Positions 7,397 to 14,548 of a DNA stretch of 44,780 nt are shown here, piece after piece. Below the pieces are notes generated by a model. The model saw nothing but the letters and a program-made list of their open reading frames with translations, ran no database searches and was not told the origin of the DNA. The stretch is from JANSWY01 sp038525605. Lineage in GTDB: Bacteria > Bacteroidota > Bacteroidia > Cytophagales > Cyclobacteriaceae. Position 1 is the stretch's first letter. Each line of letters starts with the position of its first letter. The stretch spans positions 1-44,780 of the forward strand of contig JBCBHL010000010.1 in the NCBI GenBank assembly GCA_038525605.1, given 5' to 3'. The position numbers and the translations under genes are program-made.

Positions 7397-8998
7397 TTAT
7401 TTAAATGTTGAGTCAGTCGTTATTTTCCTTTCGACCAAATTTCGGGCTTCTTCAATTACTTCTTTCGGATAACCGTTGATTTCCAATATTCTGATGGCAT
7501 TGGTATGTACCAACTTTCCATCCTTGAGTTGGTAGTCAAAGGACAGTTGATCATCTTCGATGACTTCCGTAAAATGATAAAACCTAAAGGAGTCGCGCAA
7601 GTGCTCGGTTAATTCCAAATCATGAGTGGCAGCAAATACCAGGTTGCTTCGTTGATTCAAATGGGAGAGCACTGCTTTTCCTGCCGCTACTCTTTCAGTG
7701 GTATTGGTGCCTTTGAACAGTTCATCAAGCAGAAATAGAGCGGCCTCATCTTTCGAGCTGTTTTCTATCATTTTTTTAATAGTCAGCACTTCTTCCAGAT
7801 AATAGCTCTTTTCATCCATCAGGTCATCAGCAATTCTAATAGCCGAATAGACATTGAGCTTTGGCATTTTCATAGTCCTGGACAATGTGGTGTTGATTGT
7901 CTGTGCCAATAGACAGTTGATTCCGATGGTTCGGATGAATGTAGTTTTACCCGACATATTGGATCCGGATATTAAAATAGATTTTCCATCCTTGATCTGC
8001 AATGAATTGGCCACCGCATCTTTTAATAGCGGATGAACGATTGCCCGACATTCAAACGACTTTTCAGCAGTGATAAATTCAGGCTTGCTGTAATAATTCA
8101 GGCTATTGCGGTAAGCATCCACGGAAATAGCCACATCTACGGCACCTACAAACTGAAACAAAGTCTCTATTTCCTTTCGTTTGCTATCGAGCTTATCGAG
8201 GATGTTGAAAAGAAAAATCGGTTCGACTAAAAATAAGGTCTTGATTAACTCGAGGAACATCTCGCCAACTTGTGCTGCATCACTTTCCATCCTCGCTTCC
8301 AATTTAAAATAGCGAGCTTTGGATTTAATTTCTTTAATGGTCTTCAGCGCATCGCTAATAGATTGATCATCGCTGCCCGGAATCGCAAGCTTTTGTAACT
8401 GGCTAGTCACTTTTTCCAATAGCAATATCTGTGGAATCGCATTTGAATAGCGATGAATATTGTTTTTATTCCAAACATGCACTATAAAATTAGTAGTGAA
8501 CAACACTAGCAGCAGCAAGAAAAAAATGGGCTTAATGAAAGTCAGAATTATTGAAAGTATCGTCAGGACTGATGATAGTCTGATAGCCCAGAACCATTTG
8601 GGTTTTTCGATGTGTTTTGAATAAATCAGCGATTGTAGGAAGTAAGCCGATGGTTTACTCAACGCGTGCAGGCTGATGATCGACAGGTCTTTTGACTTTT
8701 TTTCCGATTGAAAAAAGCTGATGAGTCTTTCCATTTGATTAACCCTGTTATCTTCTTCGGGAATCGTGCGAAGCGTATGATAAAGATATTGCTGACCTAC
8801 TTTGGAGCAAGTTCTGTCCATTAGCATAAACAGCTCGTCAAAATCCAGATCCTGGCAGGTAGCATCGGATATTACTTGTCGATAATTTGAATGATCAGTA
8901 TTGCGAAAGTATGAGGATATTCTGTCAAAGCTGAAATGCTCAGTTTTTAGTCGATGATAGGTTTGTAACAGGGCATGATGTTTCTTCTTGATCTTCAT
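7397..8998 (-). CDS. Membrane-anchored MutS-family ATPase
   Basis: The C-terminal half is the MutS ATPase domain: P-loop ISGSNMSGKTT (343-353), ST...MKMPKLNVYSAIRIADDL, Walker B LFLLDELFKGTNTTER (421-436) and the AATHD signature. The N-terminal half resembles the MutS core and clamp helices but lacks the mismatch-binding domain I, and carries a strong hydrophobic hairpin at about 137-176, predicted as two membrane helices. At 533 residues it is far shorter than MutS (about 850). This matches a family of MutS paralogues in Bacteroidota whose role is not established. The mscS-like gene lies 69 nt upstream on the same strand, so the two may be cotranscribed. Confidence 0.85.
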   Translation of the reverse strand: MKIKKKHHALLQTYHRLKTEHFSFDRISSYFRNTDHSNYRQVISDATCQDLDFDELFMLMDRTCSKVGQQYLYHTLRTIPEEDNRVNQMERLISFFQSEKKSKDLSIISLHALSKPSAYFLQSLIYSKHIEKPKWFWAIRLSSVLTILSIILTFIKPIFFLLLLVLFTTNFIVHVWNKNNIHRYSNAIPQILLLEKVTSQLQKLAIPGSDDQSISDALKTIKEIKSKARYFKLEARMESDAAQVGEMFLELIKTLFLVEPIFLFNILDKLDSKRKEIETLFQFVGAVDVAISVDAYRNSLNYYSKPEFITAEKSFECRAIVHPLLKDAVANSLQIKDGKSILISGSNMSGKTTFIRTIGINCLLAQTINTTLSRTMKMPKLNVYSAIRIADDLMDEKSYYLEEVLTIKKMIENSSKDEAALFLLDELFKGTNTTERVAAGKAVLSHLNQRSNLVFAATHDLELTEHLRDSFRFYHFTEVIEDDQLSFDYQLKDGKLVHTNAIRILEINGYPKEVIEEARNLVERKITTDSTFK

Positions 8999-9067
8999 AT
9001 ATCAGATTATCGCATTCAATCAATTTTATGATTAGTATGCGAAATGCCTCAACTTATTACAAACTAC

Positions 9068-9568
9068 TTACTTTTCCAATATCGCTTTTTGGATTGCCAG
9101 GTTGTTGGGATAAGAGTACTTCTTCTTTTCATCAGTTTCGATCTGTATATAAAACAGCGTAATATCTACCACTGTACCTTCAACAGAATTGTCTCCATCA
9201 ATGATTCTGATTTTATTACCTATGCGGTATGGGAAGAAAAAGAACAGAATAACGGAAGCTGTCATGTTGCTTAGAATCGACCAGTTGGCGAAAAGCCCAA
9301 CACCAATCACCGTGAACACAGAGGCAAAATAGAGTGATAAGCCTTTCAGTGAGATTTCCCAGATTACCCCGATGATGGTGAGAAATAATAGCACCTGAAC
9401 AACCATGATGAGCTTTTTAACATAGAGCTCACGGGAATAAGCCATCTTGTTTTTGCGGGCATGTTTGATGACCAGTTTTCTCACAATCGACCGAACGATG
9501 ATGAATAAGAATACCATCACGATGGTGAGCAGTACCTGCAATAAATTACCTTTCAGAAAGCTTTCCAT
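9068..9568 (-). CDS. Small mechanosensitive channel of the MscS family
   Basis: At 166 residues this is a minimal MscS. Hydrophobic segments lie at about 8-28, 50-68 and 75-110; the last resembles the pore helix with Gly-rich VFTVIGVGLFANWS, followed by the beta-domain start FFPYRIGNKIRIIDGD, a classic MscS signature. The cytoplasmic vestibule is cut short after the beta domain. It probably releases osmolytes when membrane tension rises. It precedes the mutS-like gene on the minus strand and is divergent from the small gene at 9671. Confidence 0.85.
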   Translation of the reverse strand: MESFLKGNLLQVLLTIVMVFLFIIVRSIVRKLVIKHARKNKMAYSRELYVKKLIMVVQVLLFLTIIGVIWEISLKGLSLYFASVFTVIGVGLFANWSILSNMTASVILFFFFPYRIGNKIRIIDGDNSVEGTVVDITLFYIQIETDEKKKYSYPNNLAIQKAILEK

Positions 9569-9639
9569 AATCAGGGTATTTTGTATTCAATTGAAGCGGC
9601 TAACGCAATACGTAAGCACCAAGTTCTCAAAATAGGTTA

Positions 9640-9647
9640 TAAATTTG
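9640..9647 (+). promoter_or_regulatory. -7 promoter element TAAATTTG
   Basis: Exact match to TAnnTTTG, 24 nt upstream of the ATG at 9671. It supports starting the small gene at 9671 rather than at a TTG further upstream at 9581. Confidence 0.5.
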
Positions 9648-9670
9648 TTAAAACAATATCTGGAACGAAA

Positions 9671-9982
9671 ATGATTGTGAAAATAAAAGACCTTCGTCAT
9701 ATTCAGGTAGCAACTATTCAAATCAGTGAAGTTAATGGAAATCAATATACTGGTCAGTTGATAGAATCTGATTTTAACACTTTACAATTAGATACTCTTA
9801 AAGAATTCGAAGATTGTGTCAATAATCAGGTATTCTCAATACTGGATGATCTAGCAGCTCGCATTGATACTTTTGGCTTTTTCATGGCAGATGAAAATAC
9901 TCGTATTTATGACTTTCAGTTATTTGGAGATCAGGTTTCATTTAGTATTGAAGGTGTCATTCATAACGAAACTAACTGTTGA
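9671..9982 (+). CDS. Unrecognised small protein (103 aa)
   Basis: The reading frame could begin at a TTG at 9581, but the ATG at 9671 is preceded by a GGAA stretch and by a good -7 element, so I place the start there. The protein is acidic and soluble-looking, with alternating strands (KDLRHIQVATIQISEV, QYTGQLIESDF), a helix (LKEFEDCVNNQVFSILDDL) and a terminal beta pair (IYDFQLFGDQVSFSIEG). It has no signal peptide or membrane segment. I do not recognise the family. The next gene is convergent, and a palindromic repeat separates the two. Confidence 0.6.
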   Translation: MIVKIKDLRHIQVATIQISEVNGNQYTGQLIESDFNTLQLDTLKEFEDCVNNQVFSILDDLAARIDTFGFFMADENTRIYDFQLFGDQVSFSIEGVIHNETNC

Positions 9983-10028
9983 TTTGAAAGCCTTTTTTCA
10001 GAGAGCAGGCCTACACGAGATTACTAAT

Positions 10029-10061
10029 AATTATGAATTCATAATTGAATAATTCATAATT
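10029..10061. repeat. AT-rich palindrome plus third half-copy between convergent genes
   Basis: AATTATGAATTCATAATT at 10029-10046 is a perfect 18-bp palindrome, followed by another AATTCATAATT at 10051-10061. It fills the 81-nt gap between the convergent genes ending at 9982 and 10064. It may work as a bidirectional transcription end, although there is no strong T-run. Confidence 0.5.
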
Positions 10062-10063
10062 AA

Positions 10064-11218
10064 CTAAAGGATTTTCGATTGTATATTAATCCATCTTTCA
10101 GGTAATTCACCGTTGCAGGTGGTTTCATAATCAGAATAGCTGCAGGGAATGATTCTGTTTCTTTTCATATTTCTTCCATCGGCCAGGTAGGGAACCTCCA
10201 TCCACCACTTTTCTGACAGCTTACTCTTGTAAAACCTGATTGTTTCCGGGTCCATGCCTGTGGCTACTTCATAAACCAGATAGTCATTGGAACGAAACAC
10301 ACTTTCTTTTTTCCTGTGATAAAAGCCTTCGATGAAATACCACATCATCGTAGAGATAACAAATGCTGATTGGAAGTCTTCCGAATCATAGCCAGGATCA
10401 TATTCGTAAAGACCTAAGCTGCTCAATTTGTCATTTAATCCGGCATACCAACAAATCTGACAGGCTTCTTCTCCTGTAAGACCATATACCAGTCTTTCTG
10501 ATGTGCCAGGAACATATGACGATTTGATAGCTGACAGATCAAAAGAGAGTAAATCCCCATCGCGAATGATCGGCTCCATTTCTTTCAGGTTTTCCTTTAC
10601 TACACCAAGTCTGAAAGCATCGAATGAAAGACTCTCTAGTAATTGATTTTCTTTTTCATCCACCAGGTAACTTTGATGAGCGATGTGGCTGTAGTTGAAA
10701 AGGAAATTAGGCTCATGCGCTATGATTTTGTGTATGTGAGACTCCCGCTCATTGGCAGAGTCTTCCAGGTCAAATTTTGAATCTATGTTAATGAGCGTTA
10801 CCAGCTTATCCATTGATTCGTAGGCACAATACTGGGCAAAGTCAAAATCATGTCCCCCACCAATAATTAAAGGAAGGATGTTTTTTTCAAGTAAATGTTC
10901 GCATACTTCTTTGAGTCGCAGATAGGTGTCATCGAGTTGAGGACCATTTCTCAGATTACCAAGATCTACAATCCTGTACCTTCCGCTTCCCTTTTTCAGG
11001 TGATAGAACTTCTCCCGTATTCTTCTCGGAGCATCTTCCATATTCTTGATTTCTCCACCCGAACGTGTGTCTTTAAGTCCGACGATGGCCATATCAACAC
11101 CGTCGAGATCCGGGAGTTTGCCTCTGTTGATTGAAATGGCGTTGTAAACGCTATTGTTTTTATAGTTATCGAAGGCTATTTCGTCAGATACAGGGTCAAA
11201 AAAAAGCTTAGGGTCCAT
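10064..11218 (-). CDS. Arginase-fold (ureohydrolase) protein with incomplete metal site
   Basis: The 384-residue protein has the arginase/formimidoylglutamase fold: VDMAIVGLKDTRSGGE at the N-terminus, the glycine-rich IIGGGHD block, NIDSKFD, and SFDLSAIKSSYVPG. Active family members bind two Mn ions through one His, the D-x-H-x-D motif and a D-x-D motif. Here His123, Asp146, Asp150 and Asp227 remain, but the motif His is Lys148 and the second Asp of D-x-D is Ser229, so a normal dimanganese centre is unlikely. Bacteroidota carry such divergent members, often labelled formimidoylglutamase. I chose ATG at 11218 (MDPKLFFDP) rather than 11269, since the longer start would lie over a perfect inverted repeat that looks regulatory. 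Confidence 0.8.
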   Translation of the reverse strand: MDPKLFFDPVSDEIAFDNYKNNSVYNAISINRGKLPDLDGVDMAIVGLKDTRSGGEIKNMEDAPRRIREKFYHLKKGSGRYRIVDLGNLRNGPQLDDTYLRLKEVCEHLLEKNILPLIIGGGHDFDFAQYCAYESMDKLVTLINIDSKFDLEDSANERESHIHKIIAHEPNFLFNYSHIAHQSYLVDEKENQLLESLSFDAFRLGVVKENLKEMEPIIRDGDLLSFDLSAIKSSYVPGTSERLVYGLTGEEACQICWYAGLNDKLSSLGLYEYDPGYDSEDFQSAFVISTMMWYFIEGFYHRKKESVFRSNDYLVYEVATGMDPETIRFYKSKLSEKWWMEVPYLADGRNMKRNRIIPCSYSDYETTCNGELPERWINIQSKIL

Positions 11219-11249
11219 AATAGAATATGTGTATGCTCGAGTAAAGAAC

Positions 11250-11268
11250 TGTGTGATTGAATCACACA
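11250..11268. promoter_or_regulatory. Perfect inverted repeat upstream of the arginase-fold gene
   Basis: TGTGTGATT-G-AATCACACA is a perfect 9-1-9 inverted repeat, 32-50 nt upstream of the ATG at 11218. The inner TGTGA...TCACA resembles a Crp/Fnr-type operator, with a 5-nt rather than 6-nt centre. It could also be a dimeric operator of another family. Confidence 0.5.
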
Positions 11269-11292
11269 ATGTTAAATATGAAAGTTAACAAA

Positions 11293-11326
11293 AAAGGGCT
11301 GTATCAAAAAAATGAAACAGCCCTTT
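11293..11326 (-). terminator. Intrinsic terminator of nqrF
   Basis: AAAGGGCTGT (11293-11302) pairs perfectly with ACAGCCCTTT (11317-11326). Read on the minus strand, the 10-bp stem follows the nqrF stop by 19 nt and runs into a T-rich stretch (TTTTTTGTTAAC side). Confidence 0.85.
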
Positions 11327-11345
11327 AAAAGTAGGATTAATATTT

Positions 11346-12650
11346 TTATCCGCCGAAATCGTCAAATGACACGTTTTCGTCAGGAACTCCCCAGTCGTCG
11401 CACATTTTCAGTACAGCAGCATTCATCAATGGAGGTCCACAGAAATAGAATTCAATTTCTTCCGGAGCTTCATGCTTGCTTAAATACTGATCGATCACTG
11501 CCTGGTGTACAAATCCAAGGAATCCATCTCCTTCGGGATCATTCACATCTTTTTTGGCTACCCAATTATCTTCAGGTACAGGCTCTGAAAGGACCAAGTA
11601 GAACTTAAAGTTCGGGAATTCTTTCTCTATCTTCTGAAAATCGTCAAGATAGAACAATTCTCTTTTCGATCTACCACCATACCAGTAAGTTACTTTTCTT
11701 CCGGTCTTCAACGTGTGGAATAGGTGGAAAAGGTGTGATCTCATAGGCGCCATTCCTGCACCACCACCGATGTAAAGCATTTCAGCTTCAGTAGGTTTGA
11801 TGAAGAATTCACCATAAGGACCTGAAATTGTTACTTTATCACCAGGCTTTCTGGTAAATACATAAGAAGAGCATATACCAGGATTTACTTCCATCCACTT
11901 GTTTTTAGCTCTGTCCCAAGGTGGAGTAGCAATTCTAATGTTAAGCATGACAATGTTACCTTCCGCAGGGTGGTTGGCCATAGAGTAAGCTCTGAAAATT
12001 TCTTCTTTGTTCTCCATTGTCAAGTCCCAAAGACCAAACTTGTCCCAATCTTCTTTGAACTTGTCCGGACCAGCAGGATCATCAGGGTGTGGAGCGATGT
12101 CCATGTCTTTGAAGTGGCATACTACCGGTGGAACATCAACCTGAATATAACCTCCCGCTTCGAAATCGAGTATTTCGCCTTCTGGAAGCTTCACAACAAA
12201 TTCCTTAATGAAAGAAGCTACGTTGTAGTTGGAAACCACTTCACAATCCCATTTCTTGATACCGAAGATTTCTTCAGGAATCTCGATTCTCATATCCTGT
12301 TTTACCTTCACCTGACATGACAATCTTACTTTCTCCTTCTGCTCGGCTCTGCTCAAATGACCAACCTCAGTTGGTAATACATCTCCCCCACCTTCACTGA
12401 TTGTACACTTACACATAGCACAGGTTCCACCACCTCCACATGCGGAAGGAAGGAAGATTTTTTGTGCTGACAGTGTGTTCAATAAGGTAGAACCTGCTGT
12501 GGTAACGATTGGGTTTGCTTCATCCCCATTCACTATTATATTAACAGGACCTGATTGCACCAGTTTAGACTGGGCAAATAACAACACAAATACCAACAGT
12601 AGGATTACTGCGGTAAATGCCAGAATTGCAGTTATTATAATTGTAGACAT
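11346..12650 (-). CDS. nqrF: Na+-translocating NADH:quinone reductase subunit F
   Basis: NqrF is the NADH-oxidising entry subunit of the sodium pump in the inner membrane. The 434-residue protein shows an N-terminal membrane helix (about 5-26), a plant-type 2Fe-2S domain with Cys71, Cys77, Cys80 and Cys112, the FAD-binding RAYSMANHP motif, the NAD-binding GGGAGMAPMRS motif and the C-terminal FCGPPLMNAAV. It is slightly longer than the Vibrio protein. The other Nqr subunits normally form an operon with nqrF last, but here the upstream gene is accD with its own promoter box and the downstream gene is unrelated, so nqrF is solitary in this window. Confidence 0.96.
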   Translation of the reverse strand: MSTIIITAILAFTAVILLLVFVLLFAQSKLVQSGPVNIIVNGDEANPIVTTAGSTLLNTLSAQKIFLPSACGGGGTCAMCKCTISEGGGDVLPTEVGHLSRAEQKEKVRLSCQVKVKQDMRIEIPEEIFGIKKWDCEVVSNYNVASFIKEFVVKLPEGEILDFEAGGYIQVDVPPVVCHFKDMDIAPHPDDPAGPDKFKEDWDKFGLWDLTMENKEEIFRAYSMANHPAEGNIVMLNIRIATPPWDRAKNKWMEVNPGICSSYVFTRKPGDKVTISGPYGEFFIKPTEAEMLYIGGGAGMAPMRSHLFHLFHTLKTGRKVTYWYGGRSKRELFYLDDFQKIEKEFPNFKFYLVLSEPVPEDNWVAKKDVNDPEGDGFLGFVHQAVIDQYLSKHEAPEEIEFYFCGPPLMNAAVLKMCDDWGVPDENVSFDDFGG

Positions 12651-12682
12651 TTATCAAAAATGTTTGTTGTTGAAATCAGTTA

Positions 12683-12690
12683 CAAATATA
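12683..12690 (-). promoter_or_regulatory. -7 promoter element TATATTTG for nqrF
   Basis: On the minus strand TATATTTG matches TAnnTTTG exactly, 32 nt upstream of the nqrF ATG. It indicates that nqrF has its own promoter instead of reading through from accD. Confidence 0.55.
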
Positions 12691-12785
12691 AGAGAACTCT
12701 TTTTTTAAAGGGCTATTCCTGTCGAATAATTCCTGTCTAAAAGCTTCTCAGACCAATGCAACAGATTGTTTATTGAAATTGTTGA

Positions 12786-13628
12786 TTAATTTTTCAAAAG
12801 TTTTAATAAACTCGTGAGTTTTGTTTTAAGGTTTCTTCTGTCGACTATAAAATCGAGAAATCCGTGGTCTAAAACAAACTCAGAACTTTGAAATCCTTTT
12901 GGTAAGTCTTTCCCGATTGTTTCTCTAATAACCCTGGGACCAGCAAAACCTATCAATGCTCCCGGTTCAGCGATATTGAAATCTCCTAACATGGCATATG
13001 ATGCCGTTACACCACCAGTGGTAGGATCAGTGAGTAGCGAAATGTAAGGTACTTTCGCCTCTGACAATAGCGCCAGTCGGGCGGAAGTCTTTGCCATCTG
13101 CATAAGTGAAAAACCGGCTTCCATCATCCTGGCACCACCGGATTTTGAGATCATTAAAAATGGAATTTTGTGCTTGAGGGAGTGGTCAATTGCACGGGCA
13201 ATCTTTTCTCCCACAACTGATCCCATCGATCCGCCAATAAAGGAGAAATCCATGCAGGAAATCACAATGTCCATTCCATTTATTTTTCCCTGGGCAGATC
13301 TTACAGCATCTTTTAATCCCGTTTTCTTTTGGGATGCTACAATTCTGTCCGGATATTTTTTCGAATCTTTGAATTCCAGTGGGTCACCAGATACTAAATC
13401 AGCATCAAGTTCTTCAAACTGGTTGTCATCAAATAGGATTTCGTAATATTCTTTAGAGCCAATTCTTACGTGGTAATCATCTTCGGGGCTCACATATTGA
13501 TTGTTCTTTAATTCTCTTATGTGAACAATTTTTCCGCTGGGTGTCTTATACCAAAGCCCGTCAGGAGCTTCTTTCTTGTCTTTTGTAGGAGTATTAATCC
13601 CTTTGTTTTTTCTCTCAAACCAAGCCAT
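12786..13628 (-). CDS. accD: Acetyl-CoA carboxylase carboxyltransferase subunit beta, zinc finger lost
   Basis: AccD, with AccA, transfers the carboxyl group from biotin to acetyl-CoA, the first step of fatty acid synthesis. The 280-residue protein has the crotonase-like core: MDFSFIGGSMGSVVGEKIARA, SKSGGARMMEAGFSLMQMAK, LTDPTTGGVTASYAMLGD and IGFAGPRVIRETI. The N-terminal zinc ribbon of most AccD proteins (two CxxC pairs) should lie at about 26-52, but this region reads LWYKTPSGKIVH...YVSPEDDYHVRI and has no cysteines. The surrounding sequence still aligns, so the ligands were replaced rather than deleted. It is followed by nqrF, which has its own promoter box. The enzyme assignment is secure. 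Confidence 0.95.
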   Translation of the reverse strand: MAWFERKNKGINTPTKDKKEAPDGLWYKTPSGKIVHIRELKNNQYVSPEDDYHVRIGSKEYYEILFDDNQFEELDADLVSGDPLEFKDSKKYPDRIVASQKKTGLKDAVRSAQGKINGMDIVISCMDFSFIGGSMGSVVGEKIARAIDHSLKHKIPFLMISKSGGARMMEAGFSLMQMAKTSARLALLSEAKVPYISLLTDPTTGGVTASYAMLGDFNIAEPGALIGFAGPRVIRETIGKDLPKGFQSSEFVLDHGFLDFIVDRRNLKTKLTSLLKLLKN

Positions 13629-13653
13629 ACTATACTCATTGTTAAGGAAGAGG

Positions 13654-13661
13654 CAAAGATA
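13654..13661 (-). promoter_or_regulatory. -7 promoter element TATCTTTG for accD
   Basis: On the minus strand TATCTTTG matches TAnnTTTG exactly, 25 nt upstream of the accD ATG. No clear -33 TTG at the expected distance. Confidence 0.55.
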
Positions 13662-13783
13662 TTATTTTTTGTTTCATTGCAGGCATTCTGGTCAAGAGTT
13701 ATTTATATCAGCCAATTTTTACAGTTATTATACGACACCTGTTATTTGCTTTCCTTTTTAATCTTCTAAATTTATCACCTGAC

Positions 13784-14548
13784 TTAAAATCTGACAATGT
13801 TTTCCAGTTTATTCAGAAATTCTTCTTTTTTATCCTTACTGACAGGTAGTGTTTCACTATTGTTCATGGTTACACTTCCTCCTCTGCCACGATGGTACAT
13901 ATCTACTTTTGATAAGTTGATTGTATGCGATTGATGAATCCTGAAAAATTGGTCATTACTAAGAAGTTTTTCCACTTCCTTTAATGTTTTACTCACAATG
14001 ATCGATGAATCTTTCTCGCGGTAAATAGTCGTGTAATTTCTGTGTGCCTCCAGATGTATGATCTGGTTTTGCTTCACAATATGAATGCCCTCAGAAGTAT
14101 GAAAGGCCACTTTTTCCGGGACGTCAGATTTGTTTTGGATTTGATGAAACAACAAATCTATTCTCTGGGCAATATTGTCTTTTGCTTTCATCGAATAGTT
14201 TTTCATACAGGTGACCAGATCATCCTCATCAATCGGTTTTAATAAATAGTCAAATGCACTTACTTTAAATGCTTTAATAGCATATTCCGAATAGGCTGTT
14301 ACAAATATGACGTCAAAGGATCTGTTTTTTACCTGTTTTAGTAATTCGAATCCATTCATTTCCGGCATATCAATATCCAGAAAGCAAATATCTATTTCAT
14401 TTTCATTCAGGAAAACCTCAGCCTCATTTGGATTGTCAAAAGCCCCTGTAATGACTACCTCAGGACAAAACTCACTTAATTGCCATTTTAGTGTATCTAA
14501 CGATAATTGTTCATCGTCCACCAGCACTGATTTTATCTGATCTTTCAT
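13784..14548 (-). CDS. LytTR-family response regulator
   Basis: A receiver domain occupies about residues 6-120 with acidic pocket Asp11-Asp12, phosphoacceptor Asp58 in CFLDIDMPEMNG, the FVTAYSEYAIKAF switch region and LLKPID with the conserved Lys. A LytTR DNA-binding domain follows (about 150-250; IIHLEAHRNYTTIY, FFRIHQSHTINLSKV). These regulators usually bind tandem 9-bp repeats upstream of targets. The gene overlaps the kinase gene by 4 nt (ATGA), so the two are translationally coupled and form a pair. Targets are not evident from the sequence; the neighbouring secreted-protein genes are candidates only by position. Confidence 0.93.
   Translation of the reverse strand: MKDQIKSVLVDDEQLSLDTLKWQLSEFCPEVVITGAFDNPNEAEVFLNENEIDICFLDIDMPEMNGFELLKQVKNRSFDVIFVTAYSEYAIKAFKVSAFDYLLKPIDEDDLVTCMKNYSMKAKDNIAQRIDLLFHQIQNKSDVPEKVAFHTSEGIHIVKQNQIIHLEAHRNYTTIYREKDSSIIVSKTLKEVEKLLSNDQFFRIHQSHTINLSKVDMYHRGRGGSVTMNNSETLPVSKDKKEEFLNKLENIVRF

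Noticed and set aside
9581..9670. N-terminal extension of the 103-aa gene from a TTG
   Set aside because: A good -7 element lies inside it, 24 nt before the ATG at 9671.
11250..11268. Calling the palindrome a Crp binding site with confidence
   Set aside because: The centre is 5 nt rather than 6, and the Crp-like protein in the window has a diverged ligand pocket; recorded only as an operator-like repeat.
10064..11269. Start of the arginase-fold gene at 11269
   Set aside because: The extra 17 residues do not look like the family and would cover a perfect inverted repeat; MDPKLFFDP at 11218 is a better start.
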